A DNA stretch of 64,000 nt from Odobenus rosmarus divergens (Eukaryota; Chordata; Mammalia; Carnivora; Odobenidae). The notes beneath the pieces were generated by a model. The model worked only from the letters and a program-made list of their open reading frames with translations. It was not told the DNA's origin and ran no database searches. Below, in pieces: positions 46,916-62,492 of this stretch (within the stretch, counting starts at the first letter, position 1; every line of letters starts with the position of its first letter). Location: positions 1,555,631-1,619,630 of the forward strand of contig NW_004450382.1 of NCBI RefSeq assembly GCF_000321225.1, read 5' to 3'. Both the position numbers and the translations under genes were made by a program.

Positions 46916-47084
46916 AGATTTAAATGAGACACAAGTCCCAAATTTCAATAACCTCCATAAAACTCTTAAGACTTTATAGCTGCCAATGTGTTCTTTTCCC
47001 TGTCCCTCCTCCCTGCCTAACTTTTTCTTATTCCCAAAGTACTTATCACCTTTAATATGCTGTACAGTTTACTCATTTATTTTT

Positions 47085-47257
47085 GTATAGAGTTTATTTA
47101 TTTGACAGAGAGAGAGAGATCACAAGCAGGGGGAGGGGCAGAGAAGGAGGGAGAAGCAGGCTCCCCACTGCCCAACATGGGGCTCAATCCCAGCACCCTG
47201 GGATCACGACCTGAGCTGAAGGCAGACGCTCAATGGACTGAGCCAGCTAGGCACCCG
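47085..47257 (-). mobile_element. CAN SINE with target-site duplication
   Basis: Flanked by TACTCATTTATTTTT at 47070-47084 and 47258-47272. Confidence 0.92.
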
Positions 47258-47528
47258 TACTCATTTATTTTTTAAATTTATTTATAATGTATGCTGCCTC
47301 TGCCTGTTAGGATGTGGGTTGGATCCTTTTTTTGTGCACTATATACCTTAAGGGCCTAAAACTGCCCATGGCACATAGTAGTCACTCAGTAGATAGCTGT
47401 TCAATAAATAAACTGTGGCTCATCAACCATACTTTCCAGTTTAAAAATGAGGAAAATCAGCCATTTGAAAAGTTTTGTTTTCAGTAAAGGAGGAAAAAAA
47501 ATACCAAATTGACTAAGTCATGTATTTT

Positions 47529-47712
47529 TTTTTTTTTTAAAGATTTTATTCATTTGAGAGAGAGAGAGAGTACATGAGAGGGGGTAAGGTCAGAGGGAGA
47601 AGCAGACTCCCCGCTGAGCGGGGAGTCTGATGCGGGACTCGATCCCGGGACTCCAGGATCATGACCTGAGCCGAGGGCAGTCGCTCAACCAACTGAGCCA
47701 CCCAGGCGCCCC
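47529..47712 (-). mobile_element. CAN SINE with target-site duplication
   Basis: Flanked by AGTCATGTATTTT and AGTCACGTATTTT. Confidence 0.9.
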
Positions 47713-47745
47713 AGTCACGTATTTTCTTAATTGACCCATCAGTTT

Positions 47746-47863
47746 GTATGTTTGTTTGTTTGTTTGAAGTAGGCTCCACCATGGAGCCCAACTCAGGGCT
47801 TGAACTCATGACCCTGAGATCAAGAGTCGGACACTTAACGGACTGAGTCACCCAGATGCCCCC
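47746..47863 (-). mobile_element. Short CAN SINE with target-site duplication
   Basis: Flanked by identical TGACCCATCAGTTT at 47732-47745 and 47864-47877. Confidence 0.9.
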
Positions 47864-48849
47864 TGACCCATCAGTTTAAAGCATAAATGTCCAGATTCAG
47901 ACCTTTAAAACCACCAACAATGAAAATTTTGTGTGCTTGAAAGGAAACAGTGAAGTCCCAATTAATGAAGTTATTTTGCAAGCTCTTTATAGAAACACTA
48001 TAGCATCATTTGCTCTCTAACTTACCATGAATCTATTAGGCAACTGGTGGGCTTATGTACAAAAATAAAACACAAATATTTTAGGACCTGCAACTGGTTG
48101 CCAAAGTAGAGTTTCTCTTTTCATTTTTATCTTTCACTCAGTACTCTAAAAATAATAATTTCCTGCCCCACTGACAAGTCCACAGCCAAATGGAGTAGAT
48201 GAATATTATGATGTGGCCGGCAAATTCCCAAAGAGAGAGCTCTTGCAGACCGTGGGAAGAGTATTTCTGAGCCAAGGCCCAACTTTTGAAAGGTTTCTTT
48301 TGTCTCCCACAGTTCAAAGAGAACTTTAGAGCTTGACCTTCTTAAACTAGTCTCCACCACATATAAAAACATACATATAAATATCCCTTGGGGAAGAAAT
48401 GTGAACAGGAAACAAACATTATAGGGAACAGCCTGTATTCAATATGCCTTTACTAAGTACTTCCCATGCAATTCATAAATAAAAATTAATAAGCATGAGG
48501 CTAGGCATAAGAGATAATATAGACTGACTTAATGAGAAGGAATGTTCTGGAAAAGAGATGTTGTCAGTGACCTGGGCCCTCAGCTCAGTTTTTCCACCAC
48601 CAAATGGGAGGTCAAGGGAAATTTGTGAGAAAATTTAATTTATTCAATATTATTTACTTAGCATGTCCCAGGTCCTGTGCTAGGACCTGGGGAGAGAGGA
48701 GTAAATAACATACAGCCTTTGTCCTCCAAGGGCTCCCAGTGTGACAGAGAAAACATGAAAAAGGGGATGAAAATCCTTTGTGATGAGTTCCATAATGTAA
48801 ATACTAGAAGCAGTGAGCGCCAGAAAGAAGGAATCCATGAGGCAACAGT

Positions 48850-49440
48850 TCCTCAAGTATGCTCTGTGGACCTCTGGGAGTCTTTAAGACCCTTTCAAGG
48901 TATCTGTCAGGTGAAAACTATTTTCATAATAATACTAAAATATTATCTGCCTTTCATTGTACTGATATTTGCACTAATGGTGCAAAAGCCATGGTGGCTA
49001 AACTGCTGGTGTTTTGGCATGAATCAAAGCAGTGATACCAAACTGTATTAATACGCATTGTATTCTTCACTGCCACACACTTGCAATAAAATTAAAAAAT
49101 AAAAATAAAATAATAATAAAGCAAAGTAAGTTTCACTTAAGAATGTCTTTGGGGGCACCTGCATGGCTCAGTTGGTTAGGAGGCCGGCTCTTGGTTTCAG
49201 CTTAGGTCATGATCTCAGGGTCCTGGGATGGAGCCCCGTGTTGGGCTCCATGCTTAGTGGGGCATCTGCTTGGTATTCTCTCTCTCCCTCTCCTTCCATC
49301 CGTCCCCCTACTTGCACTCTCTCTCTCTCTCAAATAAATAAATCTTTAAAAAAAAAAAAACAACGTCTTTGATGGAGCAATAACATAATTTTATTAAATC
49401 TTGGTCCTTGAGGGTGCATATATTAGGCACTCAATAAATA
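48850..49440 (+). mobile_element. hAT-Charlie transposase fossil, split by a SINE
   Basis: The text GCCATGGTGGCTAAACTGCT (48988-49007) and the following decayed frame resemble the Charlie/FAM200-type transposase segment. Read across the SINE at 49152-49361, TTTCACTTAAGAATGTCTTT joins to TTTGATGGAGCAATAAC in the order expected of that family. Frames are broken. Confidence 0.5.
49152..49361 (+). mobile_element. CAN SINE inside the Charlie fossil
   Basis: Splits the transposase-like text. The flanks share AATGTCTTTG / AACGTCTTTG. Confidence 0.88.
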
Positions 49441-49759
49441 TTGTTGAATGACGTCAAACTCCTTTATTTTTATTGCAAAAATTAAACTCCCTTAATTTGG
49501 AAGGAGCTGAAGCAACTCAAGGTGTAAGAGAGGGACAGAAAAAGAAGCAGCTTCTAAAAGATTAGGTAATTATAGGAATGTGTGGGAAAGAGAGAATGGC
49601 TATTGTTCCTGTGATCTACTGTAGCTTACCAACCACCCCAAAACTAACTGCTTAAAACAATTATTTTATTATTATCTCTCACAATTGTTGTAATTGTCTA
49701 GATGTAGGCATTTGGGGTCTCTCATGCAGTTGCAGCCTCTTAGGTGGACTCCCTAATTC

Positions 49760-50345
49760 CAGGGAATCTATTAACGCAGCAACCAGAGTGATCCTTTAAG
49801 AACCTGTCATACCCGGGCGCCTGGGTGGCTCAGTCGGTTAAATGTATGCCTTCAGCTCAGGTCCTGATCCCAGAGTCCTGGGTTTGAGCCCCGCATCCAG
49901 CTCCTTGCTCAGCTGGGAGCCTGCTTCTCCCTCTCCCTCTCCCTCTGCCTGCCGCTCCCCCTGCTTGTGCTCTCTCTCTCTCTGTCAAATAAATAAATAA
50001 AATATTTAAAAAATAATAAAAAATAAATAAAAACCTGTCATATCATGTCCCTCCTCTGGTTAATTCAAGGTCCTCACAATGGCCTACAAGACCCATGTGA
50101 TCTGAATTCTCCGCCCAATCTCCCATTGCCTCTTTGACATTTATCATCATTCACTTTCCACCTGGCTCATTTCCCTTTAGCTATATTGGCCTTTCTACTG
50201 TTCTTTGAACATGCAGGCTCTTCAGGGCCTTTGCACTCGCTAGCTAGTCTACTTATAAGGCTCTTACCCAGGATATCCATCTGACTCACTCTCTTCAAGC
50301 CAGTGTCACTGTCTCAATGAGGTCTTCGCTGACACCCCTCCTCCC
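49760..50345 (+). repeat. L2 element split by a SINE
   Basis: L2-type text before 49815 and after 50031 (TGGCCTACAAGACCCATGTG at 50081-50100, ending TGAGGTCTTCGCTGACACC). It is interrupted by the CAN SINE at 49816. Confidence 0.6.
49816..50028 (+). mobile_element. CAN SINE inside L2
   Basis: The flanks share AACCTGTCATA. The body has an expanded CCCTCT run. Confidence 0.9.
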
Positions 50346-50689
50346 ACAGTTTTGATGGTTAAAGGTGATTGTTTTCCATACCATCAGAGTCTGGTTCAGA
50401 AAGCCGATGTGAGTCTCCACCTTAGACATCGCAGACCTAGAAAGCCTTGGCAATCCCTGACCTGCAAGGGCATTTAGACATTTGTCCACTGGCTAGCCCA
50501 AAACTGCGGCTCCCAATGAGCTCTTTTCACAGAGTTGTAATCGGGGCCAGGTCGTAGAATGAGAACTTCTTGAAGCAAGAGACCGTGACTTGTTCCAGTG
50601 CGGATTCCAGGGGCCCAGCATTAGGAAGGACACTCGATGGGCGTTGATGATTTGTGAATGAGTCGAAAGGGAACAGACCACAACGCCTC

Positions 50690-51060
50690 CTCTCCTCCTG
50701 GAAGCACGCGCGCTTTGGGTACACAATCTATCGCTCCGTGCTCGTCCCTCCTCCGCGGGCCTGCCCCGCGCGTCCCATCGATCTGCTCGGCCATCGCGCG
50801 CCTGCGCCTTTGGGCTGTCAGTCGGAGGCGGCGTGGGGAGCGCTGGGAGCTGCTGTGGCGCGCGGGGAGTTGAGAGGTAAAGCTGCGGCTTTTGCGCTGC
50901 CAGGCCCCTTACGAGCTGGCTGTTGGGAGTCAGCACCGCGGTGAGGGCCACGGGGCGCCGCTTCAGGCTCCTTGATCCCGGCCAAGGAAGGCCTGATGGG
51001 GTGGGCGGGGGTGCAGAGCCCCAGGGTCTCCAGCTCGAGTCCCTGCCCGACCCGGCCAGG
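50690..51060 (+). promoter_or_regulatory. EIF2B3: EIF2B3 CpG-rich promoter
   Basis: A sharp rise in GC and CpG content in otherwise AT-rich DNA. It includes an NRF1-like GCGCCTGCGCC (50798-50808), GGAGGCGGCG near 50824, and no TATA box. It ends in a clean splice donor at 50877, which fits a housekeeping promoter with a non-coding first exon. Confidence 0.6.
50805..50876 (+). other. EIF2B3: EIF2B3 non-coding exon 1 (5' border uncertain)
   Basis: The donor GAGAG|GTAAAG at 50876/50877 is a strong match. The exon lies inside the CpG island and contains no ATG in the part shown. The start is a guess because the transcription start site is not visible. It would splice 2.1 kb on to the exon at 52953. 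Confidence 0.45.
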
Positions 51061-51738
51061 CAGCTAAGTGGCCGAAGTAGAAGGGAGCTTGGGGAGAATC
51101 TGAGCCAGACACCTTATGCAACAGATGGAGAGGAGTTTCGGGGAGGGGAGCATCTGCTTGAAGTCACAGCGAGTGAGAACCAGATCCGGGACCAGACACT
51201 CTTAGCACAGTGCCTGAACTCTTTCCACTTCAGCCCTTCATTTATTTATTCTGCCTATTTTTAGTTGTTTGGGGGCAAGGCAATCAAATAGGAATACAGT
51301 AAGATCCAGATGAGAGACCAATTTTGACAGTGTTTTACCCATTTACAAAGGGAGAAGGCAATAACTGCTATGATGGAAGCATGTCTGAGAAGCCATGAAC
51401 ACCCTCTTCTAAAGATTGGGAGGCTAACGAGACTCGTTGCTGTGATTCCCATCACCCAGTGGCATTGAGGCATTTTGACAGTCCGCTTCAGGGGTCTGTG
51501 AGCTTAAGTATCAGGTTCCCTTCTAGGAACTGAGGACGCTTAGAGTTTTAAATGTCAGGCCTCTGGTCACCTCACCTATAAGTGGTAGAACCAGAACTCA
51601 AACTCGGGTCTTTTGACTCCGAAAGCGCCAGTGCTCTTTTCATAATAACATCAGATGTGATAGGAATTATATAACGCCAGCCAAATTGAAGTTAAATTCC
51701 AATCTGACGCAATGCTTGCTGGAATTGAAATTATGGGT

Positions 51739-51753
51739 TTTTTTTTTAAGATT

Positions 51754-51808
<55 letters not shown>

Positions 51809-51948
51809 TGAGAGAGAGTAGCAGCAGGAGAGGGAAAAGCAGGCTTCCCGCTGACTAGGGACCCAGATGTGGGACTCAATTCCAGGACCCTGGGATCATA
51901 ACCTGAGCTGAAGGCAGACGCTTAACGGACTGAGCCACCCAGGCGCCC
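51739..51948 (-). mobile_element. CAN SINE in EIF2B3 intron 1 with expanded tail repeat
   Basis: Reversed copy whose tail has grown into about 14 copies of ATTT (about 51752-51808). It ends with GAGCCACCCAGGCGCCC. Confidence 0.9.
51752..51808. repeat. (TTTA)n microsatellite
   Basis: About 14 near-perfect tetranucleotide units grown from a SINE tail; likely variable between individuals. Confidence 0.9.
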
Positions 51949-52048
51949 GGAAATTACCCTGTCTTTAAGTTGTAGATGTTGTGCGGGAGCCTTCACTTTG
52001 TGCCTTGGGTGTACTGGGTTTAAGTGCTGCAATTTAAATATTGATGAG

Positions 52049-52175
52049 GGGGGCGAGCCCGCATGGGGCTCCCTGCTCCGCGGGAAGCCTGCCTCTCCCT
52101 CTCCCACTCCCCCTGCTTGTGTTCCCTTTCTTGCTGTGTCTCTCTCTGTCAAATAAGTAAATAAAATTTAAAAAA
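52049..52175 (+). mobile_element. 5'-truncated CAN SINE
   Basis: Lacks the tRNA head; it starts inside the body (CCCGCATGGGGCTCCCTGCT). The flanks share ATATTGATGA, so truncation happened at insertion. Confidence 0.82.
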
Positions 52176-52332
52176 ATATATTGATGAAGGGCCCAGGACT
52201 TATCATAATTGTGGGCAAAAGTGCAACATTATTTGCCAATTTGGTGTCAAATATTTTTTTCTGAATAGTACATTTCACACTTGTATTTAAAAAGTTATAT
52301 CGTTTGTTGTAAATCAAGAAGTACTTTTATTT

Positions 52333-52516
52333 GGGGCGCCTGGGTGGCTCAGTCGTTGGGCGCCTGCCTTTGGCTCAGGTCATGATCCCAGAGTCCTGGG
52401 ATCGAGCCCCCCATCGGGCTCCCTGCTCCGTGGGAAGCCTGCTTCTCCCTCTCCCACTCCCCCTCCTGTGTTCCCTCTCTCACTGTGTCTCCCTCTGTCA
52501 AATAAATAAAATCTTT
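52333..52516 (+). mobile_element. CAN SINE, first of a tandem pair
   Basis: Ends AAATAAATAAAATCTTT directly against the next head. Confidence 0.92.
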
Positions 52517-52637
52517 GGGCGCCTGGGTGGCTCAGATGGTTAAGCGTCTGCCTTCGGCTCAGGTCATGATCCCAGGGTCCTGGGATCGAGTCCCGCATCG
52601 GGCTCCCTGCTCCTTGGGAGCCTGCTTCTCCCTCTGC

Positions 52638-52670
<33 letters not shown>

Positions 52671-52724
52671 GAATAAATAAATAAAATCTTTAAAATAAAT
52701 AAATAAATAAAATCTTTTTTAAAA
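52517..52724 (+). mobile_element. CAN SINE, second of a tandem pair
   Basis: Starts GGGCGCCTGGGTGGCTCAGA. After its tail the sequence AGCTACTTTTATTT echoes AGTACTTTTATTT before the first copy. Confidence 0.92.
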
Positions 52725-52946
52725 AGCTACTTTTATTTTAAATCAGTAAGGAATTATCACCTTTTACTATGCACCTTTTCTGTGGTAGTTGCTGTAAAGA
52801 GATTCTTTTGAAGGTCAAACTTTGTTTAGTACCTTGAGTTTAGAAAAAGGAATTAATCTGATTTGTTTCTACCACTGGGCTCTGCAAATCTAGGTTCAGA
52901 TACAAGCCTACATTTGTGTTTATAGCAATTGTTATTTTTTCTATGA

Positions 52947-56885
<3,939 letters not shown>

Positions 56886-57028
56886 GTGAGAAACTATTTC
56901 TTCATTTTTATTATTTATTGAAGATAAATATCACCTTATGTTTTCCCACTGCATTACAGTTTATAATGCTTTTTTGAAAATATATTCTTGCATCACATAT
57001 TTTGTTGCCCATGTACTCTTCAACCACT

Positions 57029-57159
57029 TTTTATTTATTTATTTAGTTTTTAGTTTTATGTATTTATTTACATGATTTCTGCACCTAACACGGGGCTCAA
57101 ACTCATGACCCCAAGATCAAGAGTCACATGGTCCTCTGACTGAGCCAGTCAGGTGCCTC
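57029..57159 (-). mobile_element. Old short CAN SINE
   Basis: CTGCACCTAACACGGGGCTC body and CTGAGCCAGTCAGGTGCCTC head. Confidence 0.75.
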
Positions 57160-57257
57160 ATTTTGATTATTAATGAAGATTTAGACATTTAGTTATCACA
57201 GTCACTGGTTTCCAATATTTTTGAGTAATTGTACATCTTTCTAAAAAAGATATACTT

Positions 57258-57464
57258 TTTTAAAAAAAGATTTTTTGTTTATTCAAGAGAGACAGAGAGA
57301 GAGAGCATAAGCAAGAGCACAAGCAGGGAGATGGGTCAGAGGGAGAGGGAAAAGCAGACTCCCCACTGAGCAGGGAGCCCAACACGGGGCTCGATTCCAG
57401 GACCCCGGGATCATGACCTGAGTCGAAGGCAAACACTTAACCAACTGAGCCACCCAGGTGCCCC
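57258..57464 (-). mobile_element. CAN SINE with target-site duplication
   Basis: Flanked by AAAAAAGATATACTT at 57243-57257 and 57465-57479. Confidence 0.92.
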
Positions 57465-57510
57465 AAAAAAGATATACTTCAAATGTGCTTTTAAAGATTC
57501 CATTTAAATG

Positions 57511-57678
57511 GGGGGGGTGGGGGGATGAGTTAGCCTGGTGATGGGTATTAAAGAGGGCACGTTCTGCATGGAGCACTGGGTGTTATGCACAAACAATGAA
57601 TCATGGAACACTACATCAAAAACTAATGATGTAATGTATGGTGATTAACATAACAATAAAAAATAAAAAAAACAAAAA
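57511..57678 (+). mobile_element. Carnivore L1 3' end, 5'-truncated, with perfect target-site duplication
   Basis: 168 bases starting in a G-run and ending in an A-rich tail. They are flanked by identical 18-base copies of AAAGATTCCATTTAAATG (57493-57510 and 57679-57696). A recent insertion in EIF2B3. Confidence 0.88.
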
Positions 57679-57716
57679 AAAGATTCCATTTAAATGAAGT
57701 TCATGAACAAGCAAAA

Positions 57717-57931
57717 TTGATTGATTGATTGATTGAGAGAATGCATGCATGTGCAGGGGTGCAGGGGGTGGGGGTGGAGGGAGGACAGAGGGAGAGGGAG
57801 AGAGAATCCCCAGGCAGACTCCATGCTCAGTGCAGGGCCAGACTCAGGGCTCAGTCCCACAACCCTGAGATCATGACCTGAGCCGAAATCAAGAATTGGA
57901 TGCTTAACTGACTGAGCCAGTTAGGTGCCCC
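57717..57931 (-). mobile_element. CAN SINE with target-site duplication
   Basis: Flanked by CATGAACAAGCAAAA at 57702-57716 and 57932-57946. The tail is a short (GATT)n run. Confidence 0.88.
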
Positions 57932-59146
57932 CATGAACAAGCAAAAGTTAATCTACAGTGATAAAAATCAGAGCAGCAGTTGATTCTGCAGATGACAAAT
58001 TGACTGGAAAGAATACAAAGGAATTTTCAAAAATTCCAGACCCTCACTCCTACAACATGATAACATTTGACCTTTTGATCTACTTTGATTAGATACTAAC
58101 AAGGGCATATGAATATGAGGGCACAGTCTCCCTACTGGCCTGTGGCCTATGAATTGAGAAATATACACTGTATGCTGTTTTTAAATTGATGTCCTTTGGA
58201 AAAAATTCAGTCTGTATGATAATGTTGCCATCTTGTTTGAATTGAGGAGCAGTCTCTCCTGGTATTTCTGGTGACTGCAAACAGATCTGTTAATATTTTC
58301 AACCTGCCTATGCACTAAAGAACAAAAAATGAATGCAGAAATGTATATGGCCTTTCTCTCCATCCCACCTTTATTGGGGAATAATTTACACACAGTAAAA
58401 TACAAAGATATTAAGGATATAGTTCAATGAGTTTTGACAGATACATAAACCCTGAATACCACTACCCAAATCAAGAACATTTCTGTTACCTCTGAAAGTT
58501 CCTTTGTACTTTTTTTTAGTAAGTCCCTCCCCCTTCCCCTTCTTCACTACCGCCCCCCCCAACCTCCCAGCACCCCTACCCCCCAGAGTCAATTCATATG
58601 TTAACTTTGCTTGTTCATGAACTAAATATAATGGAATCATACAATTTTATTCTGGTTTCTTTGGTTCAGCATAATATTTTTCAGACTCATTCATATCATT
58701 GCAGATATAACTAGGTTTTTTTTTTTATTCCATTAAATAAATACACCAGTATTTACTCATTTCCCTGTTGATGGTCATTTGGGTTATTTCTAATTTTGAG
58801 ATATCATGAATAAAGCTGTTATGAACATTGTTTTGCAAGTCTTTTTGTGAAAATATTCTAGGTTGTAGGGTTTACTGTATTAGAAACTGCCATATAGTTT
58901 TCCAAGTGGTTATACCATTTTATACTTCCATCAACAATGTGTAAGGGTTGCATTTGCTTCACATCTTCATCAACACTTGGTATTGTCAATCTTTTACATT
59001 TTAACCATTCTAGTGGATATATATGTAGTAGTATCTCGTGGTTTTAATTTGCATTTCTCTGATAATAGTGATGATAACCACCTTTCCATGTGGTTATTGG
59101 CCATTTGTTTATCTTTATGGTGTGTTCAAAGCATTTGCCTATTTTT

Positions 59147-59327
59147 TTTAATATTTTTTTTTAAAGATTTCTATTTATTTGACAGAGAGCACAAGCAGAA
59201 GGAGAGAGAGGGAGAAGCAGGCTTCCTGCTGGGCAGGGAGCCCGATGTGGGACTTGATCCCAGGACCCTGGGATCATGACCCGGGCCGAAAGCAGCTGCT
59301 TAACCAACTGAGCCACCCAGGTGTCCC
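59147..59327 (-). mobile_element. CAN SINE with target-site duplication, in L1
   Basis: Flanked by AGCATTTGCCTATTTTT at 59130-59146 and 59328-59344. Confidence 0.92.
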
Positions 59328-59597
59328 AGCATTTGCCTATTTTTAAATTGAATTGTTTACCTTTTTATTATTGATTATAGAAATTCCTTATGCATTCTAG
59401 ATGCAAGTGTTTTGTCAGATGTGTTGTGAATATCTTCTGCTAGTCTGGGCTTGCCTTTTTACTTTCTTAATGGTGTCTTTTCATGACCAGAAGTTTTCGA
59501 TGTTGATGAAATTAGAATTATTGCTTTTTTTCTCTTATGGCTAGTATACTTTTTGTGTCCTAAGAAATTTTTGCCTATCCCAAGCTTGTGAAGATTT

Positions 59598-59786
59598 TTT
59601 TTTTTAAGATTTATTTATTTGAGAGAGAGAAAGGGAGCACGTGAGTGGGGGAAGGGACAGAGGGAGAGGGAGAGAATCCCACTGAGCATGGAGCCCCACA
59701 TGGGGCTCAATCTCATAACCCTGGGATCATGACCTGAGCCAAACCAAGAGTTGGACACTCAGTCAATTGAGCCATCCAGGTGCCCC
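59598..59786 (-). mobile_element. CAN SINE in L1
   Basis: T-run to GAGCCATCCAGGTGCCCC; TGAAGAT on both sides. Confidence 0.87.
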
Positions 59787-62492
59787 AATGAAGATACTCT
59801 TTTATGTTTACTTCTAAAAGCTTTAGCTTTTATGTTTAGATGTCTGCCCCATCTTGATTTAATTTTGTATGTGGTATGAGGTAGGGATAAAATTTACTTT
59901 TTTTCTATATGGATATTTGTTCCAGCACCGTTTGTTAAAAAGACTTTACTTTCCCCATTGAATTGCACTGGTGCCTTCATTGAAAATCAACTGATCCTAT
60001 ATGTGTGGTCTGTTTCTGTTTTCTGTATTTTGTTTCATTGGTCTATTTGTCTGTCTTTACTTCAATACCACATTGAATAATGTCTTGATTATTTTAGCTT
60101 TATAGTAGGAATTGAACTGAATCTATAGATTAATTTGGGGAGAATTGCTATCTTAATATTGATTTTTCCAGTCTTGCACATCTGTTTATTTAGGTTTCTT
60201 TTAATTTCTCTCAATAGCATTTTATGATTTTCAGTGTAGAAGTTTTGAACATCTCTTGGTAAATTATTCCTAGGTAAATGTTTTTAATGATGTTGTAACT
60301 GGTGCTTTTTACTTTATTTTTCGATTGTTTGTTGCTTGTATATAGACATAAAATTGTTTTTTGAAGATTGACCTTGTCAAATTGTAGATTCTTTAGGATT
60401 TTCTGTATACATCATCATGTTGCTTATAAATAAAAACAGTATTACACCTTCCTTTTTAATCTTTATGCTTTTTTTTTTTTTGTCTCTTCCCCTGGCCAGG
60501 ACTTCCAGTGCAATGTATTATAGGCATTTCCATTCGCTTTTGTCCTCTCTTTTTGTTTTCCTGTGCTTCCATCCAAGTAGGTTTTCGTGTTTCTGACTGG
60601 AGAGGAGATTTCCAATACCATAATGTTGGGTGTGTTACTTTCTGGACTGCAGCTGCTTATTTCCTTAGGGAAGTATGGGGAATTTCACTAAGAAAATGAA
60701 ATGATAGTTCTGGTTTTTCATAGGAACGGATGCCAGGTTTACCAAGAAGCTTAGGGTGTTTAGTGTACTTCCCAGGAGCTGTTTTAGCTACGGTCTAAAC
60801 GTTTAGGATGGAGATGTATTCTCTTTGCTCCCTAGTGTCTAAATCTTAGAAATGTTATTTTTACCCTAACCTGGAACTGGAGATTCTAGAAGTCTCATGG
60901 GAGAGTTGGTAACTCTCAGGGGCTTGAGAAGTAGTAGTGACAACTATAAATAGAAGTGGGCATGTGGAAGCAAGTAAAGTCACTACCAAAAGGACATTTT
61001 ACTCCTAAGTAAAATGTCTGCCTCTTACGGTTTTGACCATTGAATCCTTACTTTAGAACCTAAAGATAAGAGTCTTCATTAAGTCATTCTGCACAGTCTC
61101 ATTTCTTTTCCTCCTTTACATACCACTTTGCTTTTACATCATTTACATCACAGCACCTTTTACATATAATCCTGTCTCTGTGCCTTCTTCTCAAGCTTTG
61201 ACTTGGGCTAGCAGGTCTCTGCTGTCTTTGCTCTCCCTACTTGGTTTCTCCTATACCAATGGCTCCTGGTATCCTGGCTTCACATCAACTTGCATTCCAA
61301 CCTGGAGCAGAGGCAACAAAGCTAACCCGTGGAGGAACTTAGTAGACTCCTAAATAGCTGTTAAGATCAAAGTAAAACCTGAGCTAAGCCAAAATTCAGA
61401 ACCATCGGGTTGGGATCAACATAAACTTGTAGGAATGGTAATGGAAATACATATAAACAGTTGAGGAAAGTGAAACAGCCTGAGAAGGCAGTTTGTTGGT
61501 GTTTGCTAAGAGATGTCAAGTACCTCTCTGAAGTAGAAAGTTGTACCCCCAGGTTGTGCCATGGTCTAAAAGCAGTGCCCCTGTGAGCCAATTTTTTTAT
61601 CTTACCTTGTGCCCACAAAGCAGCTTCCTAAACATTTGGGGACTATTTTGGTCTGTTTTAAATAAGATTTTAGGTAAGATTATTCCCTTTGAGATTTGGG
61701 GTTTATGAGCTTTTGGTTCTTTTATCTTTACCCACTTCCTCCAGGTTGAGTTCTCCAAATGTTACTACGAAGTTATCCCATGTGGCTTCTGCTTTTCTAG
61801 AGAAAGACCGCAATAGTATATTAGCTTTATTTGGCTTTTTTGTTTAAAATATATTTCACCATTTTAATTTATAATCTTTTTCATTTACATTGCATTTGCT
61901 AAATATATTGCAGTTCTATTTATATGTGGAAACTTCCATCATGTGTGCTTATAGGATATTGAAGCTGGACATCATATTTGCTATGTGTTTTTTCAACTAA
62001 CATACATATTTCATTTGGTTTTATTCTTCTGGCACTGTTTTCTACTTCATTTGCCTTATCTCATGCCACAATTTTTGCTGACTTACTGGCTTCTCACTTT
62101 TTATTTCAGCTGCCCACCCTCTTTCCCTGACTTTTCAAGAGAGATTATGGGCTCATTCATTCTCCCACGCCCTGGGTGGGTGAGCTACATTCTTATAACT
62201 GGTGTTGATAACATGAAAGTTCTTAGATTTTTCGATCTTCTCCACAATAGTGTTTCATATTTGTTGATGAATGATTCAGTCTTATCTATGTCTGAACTCA
62301 TTCATTTAGCAAGTATGTATTGAGAGTATAATAATGATTATAATTGCTTAATTTATTAAATACCAGTTATGGGCCATAGTTGTTTTTTTTTTTAACTTTT
62401 TATCAGGGAAAACTTCAGACATGTACAAAAATAGAACATTGCCCAAGTATCTGTCACCCAACTTCAATAGTTATCAACCCATGGCAAATCTT

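Larger units (their letters stand above)
42570..50650. other. Gene-free region between HECTD3 and EIF2B3
   Basis: No coding exon is supported. 42570-43560 is unique-looking, including a GC-richer stretch near 43060-43450. From 43560 on it is mostly repeats: an ancient repeat (43560-44040), MIR-like pieces (about 44600-44850 and 45010-45130), CAN SINEs, a Tigger fragment, carnivore L1 3' end, an hAT-Charlie fossil (48850-49440) and L2 (49760-50345). These are listed separately where clear. Confidence 0.6.
58370..60450 (-). mobile_element. L1 copy, antisense to EIF2B3
   Basis: Reverse-orientation L1 text such as ATAAAGCTGTTATGAACATT (58811-58830) and TTTGCATTTCTCTGATAATA (59048-59067), then ORF2 sequence reversed. 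SINEs at 59147 and 59598 interrupt it. Confidence 0.65.

Noticed and set aside
50493..50951. 152-residue open frame on the minus strand across the EIF2B3 CpG island
   Set aside because: GC- and CpG-rich DNA gives long chance frames. It is rich in Ala, Arg and Pro with no domain, and it overlaps the promoter and first exon of EIF2B3.
60508..60699. Possible further EIF2B3 exon
   Set aside because: The peptide does not resemble the expected continuation after HPKLK, and there is no suitable acceptor-donor pair in frame.
61985..62323. 112-residue Phe/Leu-rich plus-strand frame in the EIF2B3 intron
   Set aside because: AT-rich chance frame with no motif and no splice or promoter support.
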